A stretch of DNA of 49,883 nt from Gammaproteobacteria bacterium (GTDB taxonomy: Bacteria; Pseudomonadota; Gammaproteobacteria; SG8-11): positions 1-49,883 of the forward strand of contig JAHECY010000019.1 in NCBI GenBank assembly GCA_024641505.1, in the 5' to 3' direction. Below are positions 1 through 9,373 of this stretch, one piece after another (the first letter of the stretch is position 1; every line of letters begins with the position of its first letter). Under the pieces are notes generated by a model, which saw only the letters and a list, made by a program, of their open reading frames with translations, was not told the origin of the DNA and did not search any database. The translations under genes were made by a program, and so were the position numbers.

Positions 1-1244
1 GCATAGCGAAGGACTTCTCGTTCAATACTCCCGAATTGCTACCTGATGGCTATTGGAATTTGGAAGATCGTGGGATAGGTTATAGCTATTTCGATGGAAA
101 TGCTTTGAAGTGGCTTTCTATTAAGGTGGGATACGATTCAAATACTAGCTTGTACAGTTTTGGAATGTTGGCGACTAGCTATCAGGACAATACATGGGGT
201 CAGAGAATTTCAAATGTACCATATACTGTTAGAGGCAATTTCTCGCCACAGGTTTATTATGATCAGCACAACAACTTCAATATTTTGTTCAAGGACTCGT
301 ATGGTGGCAACCTTGATTTTACTTTCAATTCGGTCTGGACTGCCAATTTCATTGGCGACTCTTGGGCTAGTTTAATTAATCTTGATGGGTTACCTCTTGA
401 TGTTAGTGGGACTATCTGGGGAGATGGTTCTACAATTTCATCGGATTACCCCTCTCAGGTTGTTGACAGTTTTGGAGATAAAACGGTAGTTTGGGCTAGA
501 ACTGAAAGTGAAGATTTTAACGCAATATATTTTATTTGGTCTTCCCGATTTGAGCAGAGTAAGGGGCAATGGAGTACTGCCATGCGGATATCTAACGTTG
601 GTTCAGAAAAGCCTGCTATCTATCAAAGTCCCGCTGCAATCGCAGATAGTGCTGGCAATGTCATCGCGGTATGGCCAGAAAAACAAACCACAGACACATA
701 TAAAAATCTTGTTAGCGCAGTATTCAATAAACAATTGAACACGTGGGCAACGCAACAAGAGATCGAAAACCAAGACATTGGAGACACCAAGAATTTTAAA
801 TTGATATCAGGCTCGGACAACGTCACTACAGTAATTTGGGAGCAGGACAATGGCACAACGACCGACATTTGGTATAACCAATATTCCTCCGGTGTATGGC
901 TGGGATCAAAAATACTCATCGCGGGAAAGGCAGGACTGAGTCTCTACCTCAGGGATGCGGTAACGTTGCAGACCGGTGAGTCAGTGATTTTTTGGACTGA
1001 AATGGATGGTAGTTTCAACGCCAAACATTGGGCAACCACAAATCAAAATGGTGAATGGCAGTCCGTGCAAATGGGATTCACTCAATATCTGCGAAAGTTT
1101 ATCGGCTCTACGGACGCCGACAACGAGTGGAAAAATGAAACGAAATATGTCATTGGTCCCATTGAGAAAGTATTCAGCTTGTTGCTGGTGGAAAAAAATC
1201 CAGGCGCGGGGACGGTCACGGTATATGTCAATGACTATCGATAA
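1..1244 (+). CDS. Propeller-repeat protein, 5' end cut by window edge
   Basis: The reading frame is open from base 3 to the TAA at 1242-1244 with no stop before the first base, so the true start lies outside the window. About 413 codons are visible. The sequence carries imperfect repeats of roughly 50-60 residues with the pattern 'D..GN..AVW....' followed by an aromatic-rich stretch and 'W......I.N'. This resembles the eight repeats in the lipoprotein at 41841-44294, so the two are probably distant paralogues. The visible part is most likely a beta-propeller region of an exported protein, but the N-terminus that would show a signal peptide or lipobox is missing. No catalytic motif is visible. 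No hairpin terminator is seen after the stop. Fold and location are inference. Confidence 0.75.
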   Translation, partial: IAKDFSFNTPELLPDGYWNLEDRGIGYSYFDGNALKWLSIKVGYDSNTSLYSFGMLATSYQDNTWGQRISNVPYTVRGNFSPQVYYDQHNNFNILFKDSYGGNLDFTFNSVWTANFIGDSWASLINLDGLPLDVSGTIWGDGSTISSDYPSQVVDSFGDKTVVWARTESEDFNAIYFIWSSRFEQSKGQWSTAMRISNVGSEKPAIYQSPAAIADSAGNVIAVWPEKQTTDTYKNLVSAVFNKQLNTWATQQEIENQDIGDTKNFKLISGSDNVTTVIWEQDNGTTTDIWYNQYSSGVWLGSKILIAGKAGLSLYLRDAVTLQTGESVIFWTEMDGSFNAKHWATTNQNGEWQSVQMGFTQYLRKFIGSTDADNEWKNETKYVIGPIEKVFSLLLVEKNPGAGTVTVYVNDYR

Positions 1245-1617
1245 TGACCCATTCTGGTTTCACCACTTCACTATTCAATCTAAAAAAACGCCACAACACC
1301 CATCAGTCAAACGGCCAGTGGCATGCGGGGAGTATAATCAATACACAATCATCCCCATTATTTACCAGACTTAAATGTATATAAACGTACAGCGTATAGA
1401 CAAATAGCTGATTAGATAATCCTTCTTAATAACTTTCTTTAGCTTAGCTCACCACTATTTCTGTTTTTTGTGTACTGGTTCTCTCTTTTGCTGCCACTCA
1501 GCCCTCGGAAATGCCCAAATGATACTGTATATTATGTTGACTAAGTAATTGATTAAGCATTACTTAAGCGTATTAACAGATTCTTGACACCGGTCATTTT
1601 CCGTTATAACAGACCCA
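1245..1617. other. Intergenic region, no gene seen
   Basis: This AT-rich stretch contains no convincing reading frame and no RNA gene that I recognise. Its last part holds the candidate promoter listed at 1584-1610. No hairpin with a T-run follows the upstream gene. Confidence 0.6.
1584..1610 (+). promoter_or_regulatory. Candidate sigma-70 promoter for lipoprotein/DUF1501 operon
   Basis: A perfect -35 box TTGACA (1584-1589) is followed by TATAAC (1605-1610). The spacer is only 15 bp, shorter than the usual 17, so the call is tentative. It lies just upstream of the ATG at 1633 and would give a very short leader that still contains the AAGGGGG ribosome-binding site. Confidence 0.4.
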
Positions 1618-1632
1618 ATGAAGGGGGTAGTT

Positions 1633-3264
1633 ATGTATAAAAATAATACAGTGGGGTTGCTGGGAGTGCTATGTACCCTCCTGGTGTTGATTTCCTGCAA
1701 ACCGGGTAGCCCTGAAGAAAAGAATACCTACAAGGCTCAAGGTTCCGCGGCTTCGTTGAGTGAAGCCGAATATAACAGTCTGACAGCTTTAGAACAGTAC
1801 CAGGTAGCAAACCGCCTGCTGGCAACCTTTTTCAAAGGCGTTCCCGCTCAGGAATTCTTTGATGTTTCCACCATGACGGGCAATGAAGCGGATCTGCGGG
1901 TGGCGGATGGCAGTACCGGTTATATATCGAACATCAAGGACCAATTGAACACGCATTTGGAAAACCGTCAATCCTACTATACGAAAGTCGTGGGAGACGG
2001 CGACATACCCGGTCGCTACCAGTTTTCCTCTGAAGCACGTACTCCCATGGAATACCCACTGGCCTATATGTACGAACTCCCGCTGAGTGATGAGTTCTAT
2101 GCCCGGTGGATTGCTTATAAACTCATGAATACTATCCTGTTTTCTCCCGCGGAAGAAATCGATTCCGCCTCCCCGGAAGATGCGGATAAATTGTTCCAGG
2201 AGCTGTCGGAAGGCATTGTCAATCACGCGTCAATCCGCTCGCTGATTTATCAACATGAAATCTCGGAAACCAACTGGCGCCGTTTCCGTTCTCCGGAAGA
2301 CAATACCCGGGAAATGATTGAAATCTATTTGGGCCTGTTCGATCGTGATGAAGACGTGCCCAAAGCATCCATCGCCTGTAAAAACTGGTATCTCACCGAT
2401 GAAGATGCCGGCTATGTGCTGAAAAACGATCCTGCCAAGAACAATACCGAACCCCAGTTGATTCTCGACAATTACTGGGTGACTACCTGCGAGGACGTAA
2501 TGCAGGCGATCTCCAATCACCCCCTGGTGATTCCGCGTATCGCGACGGTGCTGGTGGACCATATGTTCGACGTCGGTTATGACTCTGAGAAGAAAGCCGC
2601 CTTCGTGCGCTCGGTGGTCGGCGCCCACCCCCAGACATTTACCGAAATGTTTAACGCCATTCTTTTCTCCAAAGAATTTCTCATGAATGTGGAACGGCCC
2701 ATGTATTTTGAGGAGAGTTTCTTCAATACCGCTGCACGCATTTATTGGACACCCAATTCCACGTTTTTTCGTGAATTAGCGGGTACTTCTGGAACCGGTG
2801 GCGGCATGGCTACTAACTTGTTGGTGATGAACCAACCAAGCATGAGTTTGAAACTGGGCCGCTGGCCGTCCGTACCCCTGGATTCCCTGGGCTTCAGTTA
2901 TTACCACCGTGGTATTCGTGACGTTGCCCTATTGAAACGCAAAACCAATTATGATAATCCCTATAACGGTGGTTACTGGGGTTGGGATGCGAAATTCATT
3001 GGCAGCGCCGTGGATTACCTGCGGGAAGACGCCTACATCAATTATATATTTATCTCCGTCCTCGGCCGCTATGCCACCCAATCGGAATTGGATGAAATCA
3101 ATAGCATCATCACTACGGCAAAAAAGGCTGATGGTAATCCAGAGTTCAACCCCACCTCAACCAACGGCGGTACCATCGTCACTACACGTATAGATATCGC
3201 CTTGACGGTAATGGACTATGTGTCCCGGTTACCCGAACTTTATTTCTATAACGCCGTTAACTGA
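1633..3264 (+). CDS. Uncharacterised lipoprotein paired with a DUF1501 protein
   Basis: About 543 residues. The start is set at the ATG at 1633 rather than the in-frame ATG at 1618, because AAGGGGG at 1621-1627 is an ideally spaced Shine-Dalgarno for 1633. The protein then begins with a short charged segment, a hydrophobic core and the lipobox LISC, so it is probably a lipid-anchored envelope protein. The rest is rich in aromatic and acidic residues and lacks a catalytic signature I can name. The segment around 300-360, with its 'LFSKEF' motif, recalls DUF1800-type proteins that often accompany DUF1501 proteins, but the resemblance is too weak for assignment. The gene is followed after 18 bp by the DUF1501 gene and both end at the terminator at 4808, so they form a two-gene operon. 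Confidence 0.8.
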   Translation: MYKNNTVGLLGVLCTLLVLISCKPGSPEEKNTYKAQGSAASLSEAEYNSLTALEQYQVANRLLATFFKGVPAQEFFDVSTMTGNEADLRVADGSTGYISNIKDQLNTHLENRQSYYTKVVGDGDIPGRYQFSSEARTPMEYPLAYMYELPLSDEFYARWIAYKLMNTILFSPAEEIDSASPEDADKLFQELSEGIVNHASIRSLIYQHEISETNWRRFRSPEDNTREMIEIYLGLFDRDEDVPKASIACKNWYLTDEDAGYVLKNDPAKNNTEPQLILDNYWVTTCEDVMQAISNHPLVIPRIATVLVDHMFDVGYDSEKKAAFVRSVVGAHPQTFTEMFNAILFSKEFLMNVERPMYFEESFFNTAARIYWTPNSTFFRELAGTSGTGGGMATNLLVMNQPSMSLKLGRWPSVPLDSLGFSYYHRGIRDVALLKRKTNYDNPYNGGYWGWDAKFIGSAVDYLREDAYINYIFISVLGRYATQSELDEINSIITTAKKADGNPEFNPTSTNGGTIVTTRIDIALTVMDYVSRLPELYFYNAVN

Positions 3265-3282
3265 TCAGGGGAGTAACAGATC

Positions 3283-4788
3283 ATGAAAAGACGCGATTTT
3301 AACAAAGCATTAGCGATTCTGGGCTCCGCCCTGACCATTCCGCCCATTCTGACGAAAAAAGGCTTGATATCACCCTTGCAGGCTGCGGGTATCAGCAACA
3401 AACAGATACTTGCCGCACGCTCGATGGTATTGGGTGAAGTGGACTATTCAGCACCGGCAACATTACCTACGGTAATTAATGTCTTCATGTACGGTGGCCC
3501 TTCGGAGTTAGGCGGCAATCTCAGCAATATCCAGGACATTTCCGCCAACTCCCAGAATCCTTATCCTGCGGCCATGTTGCGCGATGTTACGAATAACAAC
3601 GGTCAGATTACGCCCAACAAGATGTGGGCGAGTGCGGGCGGCAGTATCATGGAAACCATGATCGCCAACAAACAAATGTCCCTATACCGTACGGTAAACC
3701 GTGTCCTTGACGACTCCAAAGCCCATCGCACCAGTATTTTCTCCGCGCAGGTCGGTGGTTTGAGTGAAGAAGCCCCGGGTATGGGCACGACGCTGGCCGC
3801 CATTCTGGTGGCGTATCATCCAGAGTTCATGGATCCCAATAACATTCCGTTGCTACCCTTCATCTCCATGGAAGGCGAAAGCGTGTTGTTCAATAGTGGC
3901 GATATTTCCCTGGCCCTGCCGTACCGACCGGTGAGCCTGGACAGCAATTTTAATAATCCTTATAAGAGAGACAGTAGCTTAGTTGCCATCGCATCAACCT
4001 CTACCTGTGGCGCTTCCGCCGCAAATTGTGACGCCATTATCGAAGCGTTGGCTAAGAATACATCGTCCGGTCTTGCCAATAAATATCAGAAAGTCATTGA
4101 CGCTTTTGCTAAGCGCGCCGAGTTGGATGATTTTATTACTGGGCGCCTTAGTGGCGACCCCGCCACTCACGTCCCAACGGACTTTAATACTTTTACCGGC
4201 AGTTTTGGACGAAACATGCGTGCTGCAACTGTATTAGCTCTGGAAAATCCCGATACCAAATTTATTGCGTTAAGTACCGGAGGCTTAGGGGGATGGGATA
4301 ACCATGACAATGCCATTGACGGGTATGCTGCTCGTGTTCAGGAGCTTATGGTAAACATGCAAGCAGCGGTAAACTTGTTGGCAAAGGGCACCGTAGATGC
4401 AACAGGAACAGACAAGGCCAATCCACGCAACGACGTCATCATCAACGTCTACGGCGAATTCGGTCGCAACGTGAACCTCAACGGTTCCATGGGTTGGGAT
4501 CACGGCAACAATATGAACCTGTACACCTTTGGTGGTGAGGGTATCGGTGGCCGTCAGTTGGGCAAGATCGTCGGCTCCACCAAGCGCATTGGTACCTCCG
4601 GCCAGAACCGGCAGTTCACGAGCCCTACTGACGGTAGCTACCAGTTCGAACCGATGAGTATTGCCTCCAGTGTTTACAAATACTTCGGCGTACTGAATCC
4701 GGAAGCCTTGACCACCAACGAAGATCCTCGGGCACCTGCTGGTTTTGGCGCCATTAATGAAGGTGTGGCCAGCGAACCTCTCGTTTAA
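3283..4788 (+). CDS. DUF1501 family exported protein
   Basis: A 501-residue protein preceded by a good ribosome-binding site (GGGGAG, 3268-3273). The N-terminus starts MKRRDFNKAL and continues into a hydrophobic stretch, which fits a Tat-type signal peptide (R-R-x-F), so export in folded form is likely. The body shows features of DUF1501: the early 'FMYGGPSELGG' segment, 'GGWDNHDN' around residues 335-342 and 'GEFGRN' near 390, which recall the metal-binding Asp/His positions of the alkaline phosphatase/sulfatase superfamily to which DUF1501 is thought to be related. The substrate is unknown. DUF1501 genes are often next to DUF1800 or other large envelope proteins, as here with the lipoprotein upstream. 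Family assignment is fairly secure; activity is not. Confidence 0.85.
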   Translation: MKRRDFNKALAILGSALTIPPILTKKGLISPLQAAGISNKQILAARSMVLGEVDYSAPATLPTVINVFMYGGPSELGGNLSNIQDISANSQNPYPAAMLRDVTNNNGQITPNKMWASAGGSIMETMIANKQMSLYRTVNRVLDDSKAHRTSIFSAQVGGLSEEAPGMGTTLAAILVAYHPEFMDPNNIPLLPFISMEGESVLFNSGDISLALPYRPVSLDSNFNNPYKRDSSLVAIASTSTCGASAANCDAIIEALAKNTSSGLANKYQKVIDAFAKRAELDDFITGRLSGDPATHVPTDFNTFTGSFGRNMRAATVLALENPDTKFIALSTGGLGGWDNHDNAIDGYAARVQELMVNMQAAVNLLAKGTVDATGTDKANPRNDVIINVYGEFGRNVNLNGSMGWDHGNNMNLYTFGGEGIGGRQLGKIVGSTKRIGTSGQNRQFTSPTDGSYQFEPMSIASSVYKYFGVLNPEALTTNEDPRAPAGFGAINEGVASEPLV

Positions 4789-4807
4789 TTGGTAATCGAC
4801 TCACTAC

Positions 4808-4841
4808 AACCCGGTACTGGTAACAGTACCGGGTTTTTTTA
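4808..4841 (+). terminator. Rho-independent terminator after DUF1501 gene
   Basis: A perfect 9-bp GC-rich stem (4810-4818 with 4825-4833) encloses a 6-nt loop and is followed by seven T residues (4834-4840). It lies about 20 bp after the DUF1501 stop codon. Confidence 0.95.
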
Positions 4842-5231
4842 TTGCAGTGGGGCCGGGTAGAGCAGCACATACCGTAGAGTTTCGATATGTGCGTTTCAAC
4901 TCACATTGTAAGCGGACCAAGCACACTTCGTTTCCTGCTGAAACTCTGCATAACTGAGATTAGCCGGGGTTCCTGACGCTAGTGGTCATGCGTATAATTA
5001 GGTAACAACCGGTATACGCTTGGTAGCGTCGGCACTGCTAATGGTGCGGAAAAACGCACCCGAATCTGTTCACTGCGCGCCGTACGTATAGGTGTCACCG
5101 TATTTTACGCATGGACCATTAGTTATCAATATACCGGCCAATCGTCCCTGATGGATCAGCAGGAGGGGGGGGGTTGCTATGAGAGAGATACTTCGTCTGT
5201 GCCCAACTCAGGAACTGCAGGGAAAGGTAAA
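4842..5231. other. Intergenic region with a small hairpin and a G9 tract
   Basis: No substantial gene is seen. There is a hairpin with arms GGTGCG (5043-5048) and CGCACC (5055-5060), the same arms as the MITE-like repeats near mazG and hrpA, but without their TAGGG tip. A run of nine G (5165-5173) precedes an ATG at 5179 that opens only 26 codons and runs through the hairpin at 5232-5258; I do not call it a gene. Confidence 0.5.
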
Positions 5232-5258
5232 TAGGCGCGCCCTCCGGAGGCGCGCCTA
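5232..5258 (-). terminator. Hairpin, probable terminator of the DUF4266-DUF3570 operon
   Basis: A perfect 10-bp GC-rich inverted repeat (5232-5241 with 5249-5258) with a 7-nt loop sits 8 bp after the DUF3570 stop codon. On the minus strand only a weak T-rich stretch follows (TTTACCTTT), so termination efficiency is uncertain. Confidence 0.6.
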
Positions 5259-5266
5259 AACTTGTC

Positions 5267-6535
5267 TTAACGTCCGAACTTCACCGTCACTGCCGCGTGC
5301 AGAATCTTGGCCTTGAGCTGCGTATAGTCACCGGTGGTGCCTTGCTGTTCCATGGTTTCGTAGCGGATACGGAAATGACCGAATTGGCTGAAGTTAAATC
5401 CGTATTTGATTCCCAGCGTGGTTGTGGTCAACTCGTCAAGCCGGTAATCGGCGCTCATGTATTCCGGCAGATTGCGTTCGTCGGCTTCCGTCAACCTGGC
5501 ATGGTAGAAATCCGCCGCGGTTTGGGTGTAGTAACGGCCATGCAACTGGATGTACTGAGATGCGCCCAAATCGATACGGTATCGCATATCCAGGGTATGG
5601 GAGGAAATATCCCAGTCATCCCAGAAAAAGCGATAATAGCCGTTGAATACCGCGCCACCGGCCATCTGGTGCATAAGCTCCAGATTCAGTGCGTCACGGG
5701 CATGAGTATTAGGGCGCTTCTCGTAATAGTAACTTTTCGGCAAGTCGGATACATCGTTGTGCACCGTCACCAGCTTGTAGGGGTCCGAAAGATAACCATC
5801 GGTGGTACCGGTAACATAGGTTAACTTGGTCACCGTACGCCGATTCAACACTTGAGTAACACCCACACTCTTATCGACGATCAATTTATGGCCGTCGTCA
5901 TAGGAAAAAAGCCGTCCACCCACGATTTCGCCTTCCGGCGGCGGCCCACCGGCAACGCTGGGGCTTACCGTATCCCAGGTCCAGGCCAAACCAACGTCCA
6001 CCCGGGTCAATTTGTTATTCAAGTCGATTCCCGCACTGCCATTGACACCCATGGAACTGTAATCGTCTTCCACTGAATAGGCGCCACCGAGGTTGGTGGT
6101 AATGGTCCGGGCAAAGACATTTTCCCAATCCACCACGAAGCCATTACGTCGGTCCACGAAATCAACCAGTGGATCGAGAAATTTACCGGCTGCCTCACCC
6201 ACATCCGACGCTACTACCGTGCCTGATGCGGTCGTGGAAGTCTGCGATTGCGCACCGGCGACCTTGCTGGCGCCGCTGGGCGTCGCTCCGGTCATACTGT
6301 CGGACACCACCTTGAAGCTCAGGGCGGAATCATCCTTGCGTTGCCATTTCGAATTGATATCCAATTCTACAACCCGTACACGAGCGTCGGCCTCCTGATA
6401 ATTCAGCATGCTGACATCGAAATCCCAATCACCCTCGGTGGCGGTTGCCATGGCGTTCTGTGGTGCCTGGGAAAGCAGGGAACAGGTGGCAAGCGCGAGC
6501 GCTTCCGTTAACGACTTTTTCTGCTTTAATTGCAT
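5267..6535 (-). CDS. DUF3570 family protein, probable outer-membrane barrel
   Basis: The start is placed at the ATG at 6535, not the upstream TTG at 6541, because GGAGGGGG lies six bases before the ATG. The product is about 422 residues. The N-terminus has a basic patch followed by a hydrophobic region and an Ala-rich cleavage region near residue 30, so it is exported. The remainder alternates polar and aromatic residues in short strands and ends in V-K-F-G-R, typical of an outer-membrane beta-barrel C-terminus. The combination with the small DUF4266 lipoprotein directly upstream is characteristic of DUF3570 loci, which in other genomes often also carry an ApbE flavin transferase and a thioredoxin-like protein; neither is present here. 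The start overlaps the end of the DUF4266 gene by 10 bp, which implies translational coupling. Function unknown. Confidence 0.85.
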   Translation of the reverse strand: MQLKQKKSLTEALALATCSLLSQAPQNAMATATEGDWDFDVSMLNYQEADARVRVVELDINSKWQRKDDSALSFKVVSDSMTGATPSGASKVAGAQSQTSTTASGTVVASDVGEAAGKFLDPLVDFVDRRNGFVVDWENVFARTITTNLGGAYSVEDDYSSMGVNGSAGIDLNNKLTRVDVGLAWTWDTVSPSVAGGPPPEGEIVGGRLFSYDDGHKLIVDKSVGVTQVLNRRTVTKLTYVTGTTDGYLSDPYKLVTVHNDVSDLPKSYYYEKRPNTHARDALNLELMHQMAGGAVFNGYYRFFWDDWDISSHTLDMRYRIDLGASQYIQLHGRYYTQTAADFYHARLTEADERNLPEYMSADYRLDELTTTTLGIKYGFNFSQFGHFRIRYETMEQQGTTGDYTQLKAKILHAAVTVKFGR

Positions 6536-6753
6536 CCGCAACCCCCTCCACCAATACTGCGCCCAATGCTGGACGCTTCCTTACTAAAAGTTATTTTGTC
6601 GTCGATTTGGATTTCGAGAGGATCCCCTCCGATCAACATTTTGTCCTGGGCCAGGATATCTCTTTCCCAGGGTTGAGGAGGTTTATAAATACTTGCACAC
6701 CCTTGACTGGTAACACTAGCGAAAAACAACACAACCCATACAGACCATTTCAT
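6526..6753 (-). CDS. DUF4266 family small lipoprotein
   Basis: A 75-residue protein with a strong ribosome-binding site (AAGGAGA) before the ATG. It has a classical lipoprotein signal: positively charged start, hydrophobic core and lipobox ending in a Cys about 19 residues in (SQGC). The mature part contains 'PWERDILA' and the conserved 'ITFSKEASS', and ends in a Gly/Cys tail GGGGCGCN. This tail and the short length match the DUF4266 family. It is the first gene of a two-gene operon with DUF3570. The conserved C-terminal cysteines suggest metal or redox chemistry or a modified C-terminus, but this is speculation. Confidence 0.85.
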   Translation of the reverse strand: MKWSVWVVLFFASVTSQGCASIYKPPQPWERDILAQDKMLIGGDPLEIQIDDKITFSKEASSIGRSIGGGGCGCN

Positions 6754-7162
6754 GCAGGTCTCCTTCGTTTTAATTAGAATTATGTTACTACCCTATTACT
6801 TTTAAGTATTACTAAATTAAACTGTAATTATTTTGTGAAGTTTATAATTTATATCTACGCAATTACTGTGCCTCGGTCACATTCTTGGTATTTTCTGTTT
6901 AAAAACAAACCAGTGAGGGAGGTCAAATTGCATAGGGACTTTTGTTGTGACGGGTTCATGGCATCCAGCAACATATCCTTTTTTTTCTTACCCCAATGCC
7001 GGCAGCAGCGACTATAACGGTGTACCCTTAAGAAAATGTTAAGCCTATGATAGCTTTGGTTTTTCACAAATACCGTCACAATATAACCTTATATTAAATT
7101 TGATGTTATGACGTGTATAGTTAATTGTCCGATAACACAAAAATACTGATCAGGAAATAAGC
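6754..7162. other. Divergent intergenic region between DUF4266 and relA
   Basis: This AT-rich region must contain the divergent promoters for the DUF4266 operon and relA. I could not pick a convincing -35/-10 pair for either. An AGGAA ribosome-binding site lies before the relA ATG. No RNA gene is recognised. Confidence 0.5.
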
Positions 7163-9373
7163 ATGGTTACAACTGCCACGAGGTCACCTGACTCAACCTT
7201 GCCGCTCTCCGACCTCGGGTTGTGGTTATCCAAGCAACAGGACTTGCGTAGCCGTGATTCCCAAGACGTCTTGATCAAGACCATCAATTTGTTGCAAACC
7301 CATCTCGCAGATCTTCCTGAGGCATCGCAAGCGGAAATCATTGCCATCGGAATCGACACCGCACAGTGCCTCATCGATCTGGGTTCGGACATCTTAACCG
7401 TTGCCACCAGCTTGATCCTGGAACCCGTGCACCGGCGTTATCTTGCGCTGGATCAATTGGAACAACATGTCGGCCAGGAAATTATGCAATTGGCGACTGA
7501 CGCGGGCAAAGTCTATGTGTTCGATCAAATCTACCAAGTCGAGGAATCCCAATCCGCGCAGGCGTTAACCGTGCAACAGGAGAATTTACGGCGCATGTTT
7601 CTGGCCTTGGCCAAAGACATCCGCGTAGTCTTGCTGATTCTGGCAGCGCGTTTGGTGACCATGCGCCAGGCGAAACAACAGCCGCAAGAAATTAGGGTTG
7701 CGCTGGCACGTGAATGTATGGATGTTTACGCACCCCTGGCAAACCGCTTGGGAGTTGGCCAGTTAAAATGGGAAATGGAAGACCTTGCGTTTCGCTACAT
7801 TGAGCCGGAAGTCTATCGCGATATCGCGAAATCCCTGGACGAAAAGCGCCTGGCCCGGGAACAGTATATCGAAACGTTCACATCACAACTCACCGGCATC
7901 ATGCGCGAGCTCAGTATATCCGGCGAAGTCACCGGCAGACCGAAGCATATCTACAGCATCTGGCGCAAGATGCAGCGCAAGAACCTGCCATTCGACCAGG
8001 TGTTTGATGTGCGTGCGGTCCGTATTCTGGTGCGCAGTCTGGAAGATTGCTATGCCGTCCTGGGCATCATCCACAGCCGCTGGAAGTATATCAAGGAGGA
8101 ATTCGACGATTACATAGCCTCCCCCAAGGGCAACAATTATCAATCGCTGCATACTGCGATCATCGGACCGGAGGGCAAAGTTGTCGAAGTCCAGATTAGA
8201 ACCTACAACATGCACGAAGACGCAGAACTCGGGGTTGCCGCCCATTGGCGCTATAAGGAAAATACCGGGGATGATCAGGACTTTGATCAAAAAGTAAATT
8301 GGTTTCGACAGATTCTTGAATGGCGCAAGGATATCGCCGATACCGATGAGTTCGCCGCTTTGTTAAAGGAAGAGTCTTTTAATGACCGCGTATTTGTCCT
8401 GTCACCCAAGGGCAGGATAGTCGATTTGCCACGCGGTGCGACACCGCTGGATTTCGCCTATGCCATTCATTCTGACGTGGGTCACCGGTGTCGCGGTGCC
8501 AAGATAAACGACAAAATCGTGCCGCTGACCACGTCTTTGCAAAGCGGTCAGGTGGTGGATATCATGACCGCCAAGGAAGGGGGTCCCAGTCGTGATTGGA
8601 TCAATCCAAGCCGCGGTTTCGTCACCACCTCAAAGGCCAGATCGAAAATTCAGCAATGGTTCAACCAGCAGAATCTTGAACACCATGTTGCTACAGGACG
8701 CGGCAAACTTGAAAAAGAGCTGGATCGACTGCATCTAGAACGAACTAGTCTTGACAAGCTATCCACACAGCTGAAGTATGACCATCCTGACAAATTGTTC
8801 GCTGCCCTGGGACGTGGTGAAATCAAGCTGGGACAGGTGATTAATACGCTCCAGGATGAATTGCGCAGTGTTGAAAAACCACAGCTGCCGATCACACGTA
8901 CGACGCGCAAACGTAACTCACCAAAATCCAATATTCTTATCGATGGCGTTGGCGATCTGCTGGTAAACTATGGCCGGTGCTGCAATCCGGTATTTGGTGA
9001 TGCAATCATTGGCTATATCACTCAGGCCAAAGGTGTTACCATACACCGACATGACTGCATCAATGCGCAACGTTACCGGGACAAGTCGCCCGAACGCATA
9101 CTCCCGGTAGAATGGAGCGACACCAATCGCGGCCAGTACCCGGTAGATGTGCACGTCACCGCCGCTGACCGCCAGGGCTTGATCCGGGACATCAGCAGCG
9201 TATTTACCAATGAGAAACTCAACGTGATTTCCGTCAACACCTACACTGACCGTAAAAGCAATCTTGCACACATGAGTTTCACCTTGGAAATTCAGGACTT
9301 GACACAATTAAGTCATTTACTCGGTTTGATCAGCCAGGTGTCCGGTGTCGTCAATGTGCAGCGCCGTCATTGA
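7163..9373 (+). CDS. relA: GTP pyrophosphokinase RelA, (p)ppGpp synthetase I
   Basis: A 736-residue cytosolic protein that transfers pyrophosphate from ATP to GDP/GTP when ribosomes stall on uncharged tRNA. Domain order is: a pseudo-hydrolase region (about 30-190) lacking the HDxxED motif, so hydrolysis is not expected; a synthetase domain with the E-F-D-D signature at 313-316, which marks monofunctional RelA rather than SpoT (R-x-K-D), followed by a 'SPKGNNYQSLHT' motif; 'HEDAELGVAAHW'; a TGS domain starting near 'DRVFVLSPKG' (about 410); a conserved Cys-containing zinc-finger-like region ('YGRCCNP', about 608-615); and a C-terminal ACT domain (about 660-736). Length is close to E. coli RelA (744). 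It overlaps mazG by 4 bp, with no mazEF between them as in E. coli. Confidence 0.97.
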   Translation: MVTTATRSPDSTLPLSDLGLWLSKQQDLRSRDSQDVLIKTINLLQTHLADLPEASQAEIIAIGIDTAQCLIDLGSDILTVATSLILEPVHRRYLALDQLEQHVGQEIMQLATDAGKVYVFDQIYQVEESQSAQALTVQQENLRRMFLALAKDIRVVLLILAARLVTMRQAKQQPQEIRVALARECMDVYAPLANRLGVGQLKWEMEDLAFRYIEPEVYRDIAKSLDEKRLAREQYIETFTSQLTGIMRELSISGEVTGRPKHIYSIWRKMQRKNLPFDQVFDVRAVRILVRSLEDCYAVLGIIHSRWKYIKEEFDDYIASPKGNNYQSLHTAIIGPEGKVVEVQIRTYNMHEDAELGVAAHWRYKENTGDDQDFDQKVNWFRQILEWRKDIADTDEFAALLKEESFNDRVFVLSPKGRIVDLPRGATPLDFAYAIHSDVGHRCRGAKINDKIVPLTTSLQSGQVVDIMTAKEGGPSRDWINPSRGFVTTSKARSKIQQWFNQQNLEHHVATGRGKLEKELDRLHLERTSLDKLSTQLKYDHPDKLFAALGRGEIKLGQVINTLQDELRSVEKPQLPITRTTRKRNSPKSNILIDGVGDLLVNYGRCCNPVFGDAIIGYITQAKGVTIHRHDCINAQRYRDKSPERILPVEWSDTNRGQYPVDVHVTAADRQGLIRDISSVFTNEKLNVISVNTYTDRKSNLAHMSFTLEIQDLTQLSHLLGLISQVSGVVNVQRRH

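Noticed and set aside
5297-5824. A 175-codon plus-strand frame opposite the DUF3570 gene
   Set aside because: It is antisense to a well-supported gene and has no ribosome-binding site or family resemblance.
6835-7079. Short frames on both strands in the DUF4266-relA gap
   Set aside because: They mirror each other in an AT-rich promoter region and lack ribosome-binding sites.
7163-9373. Calling the (p)ppGpp synthetase SpoT
   Set aside because: The HD hydrolase motif is absent and the synthetase has the E-x-D-D signature of RelA.
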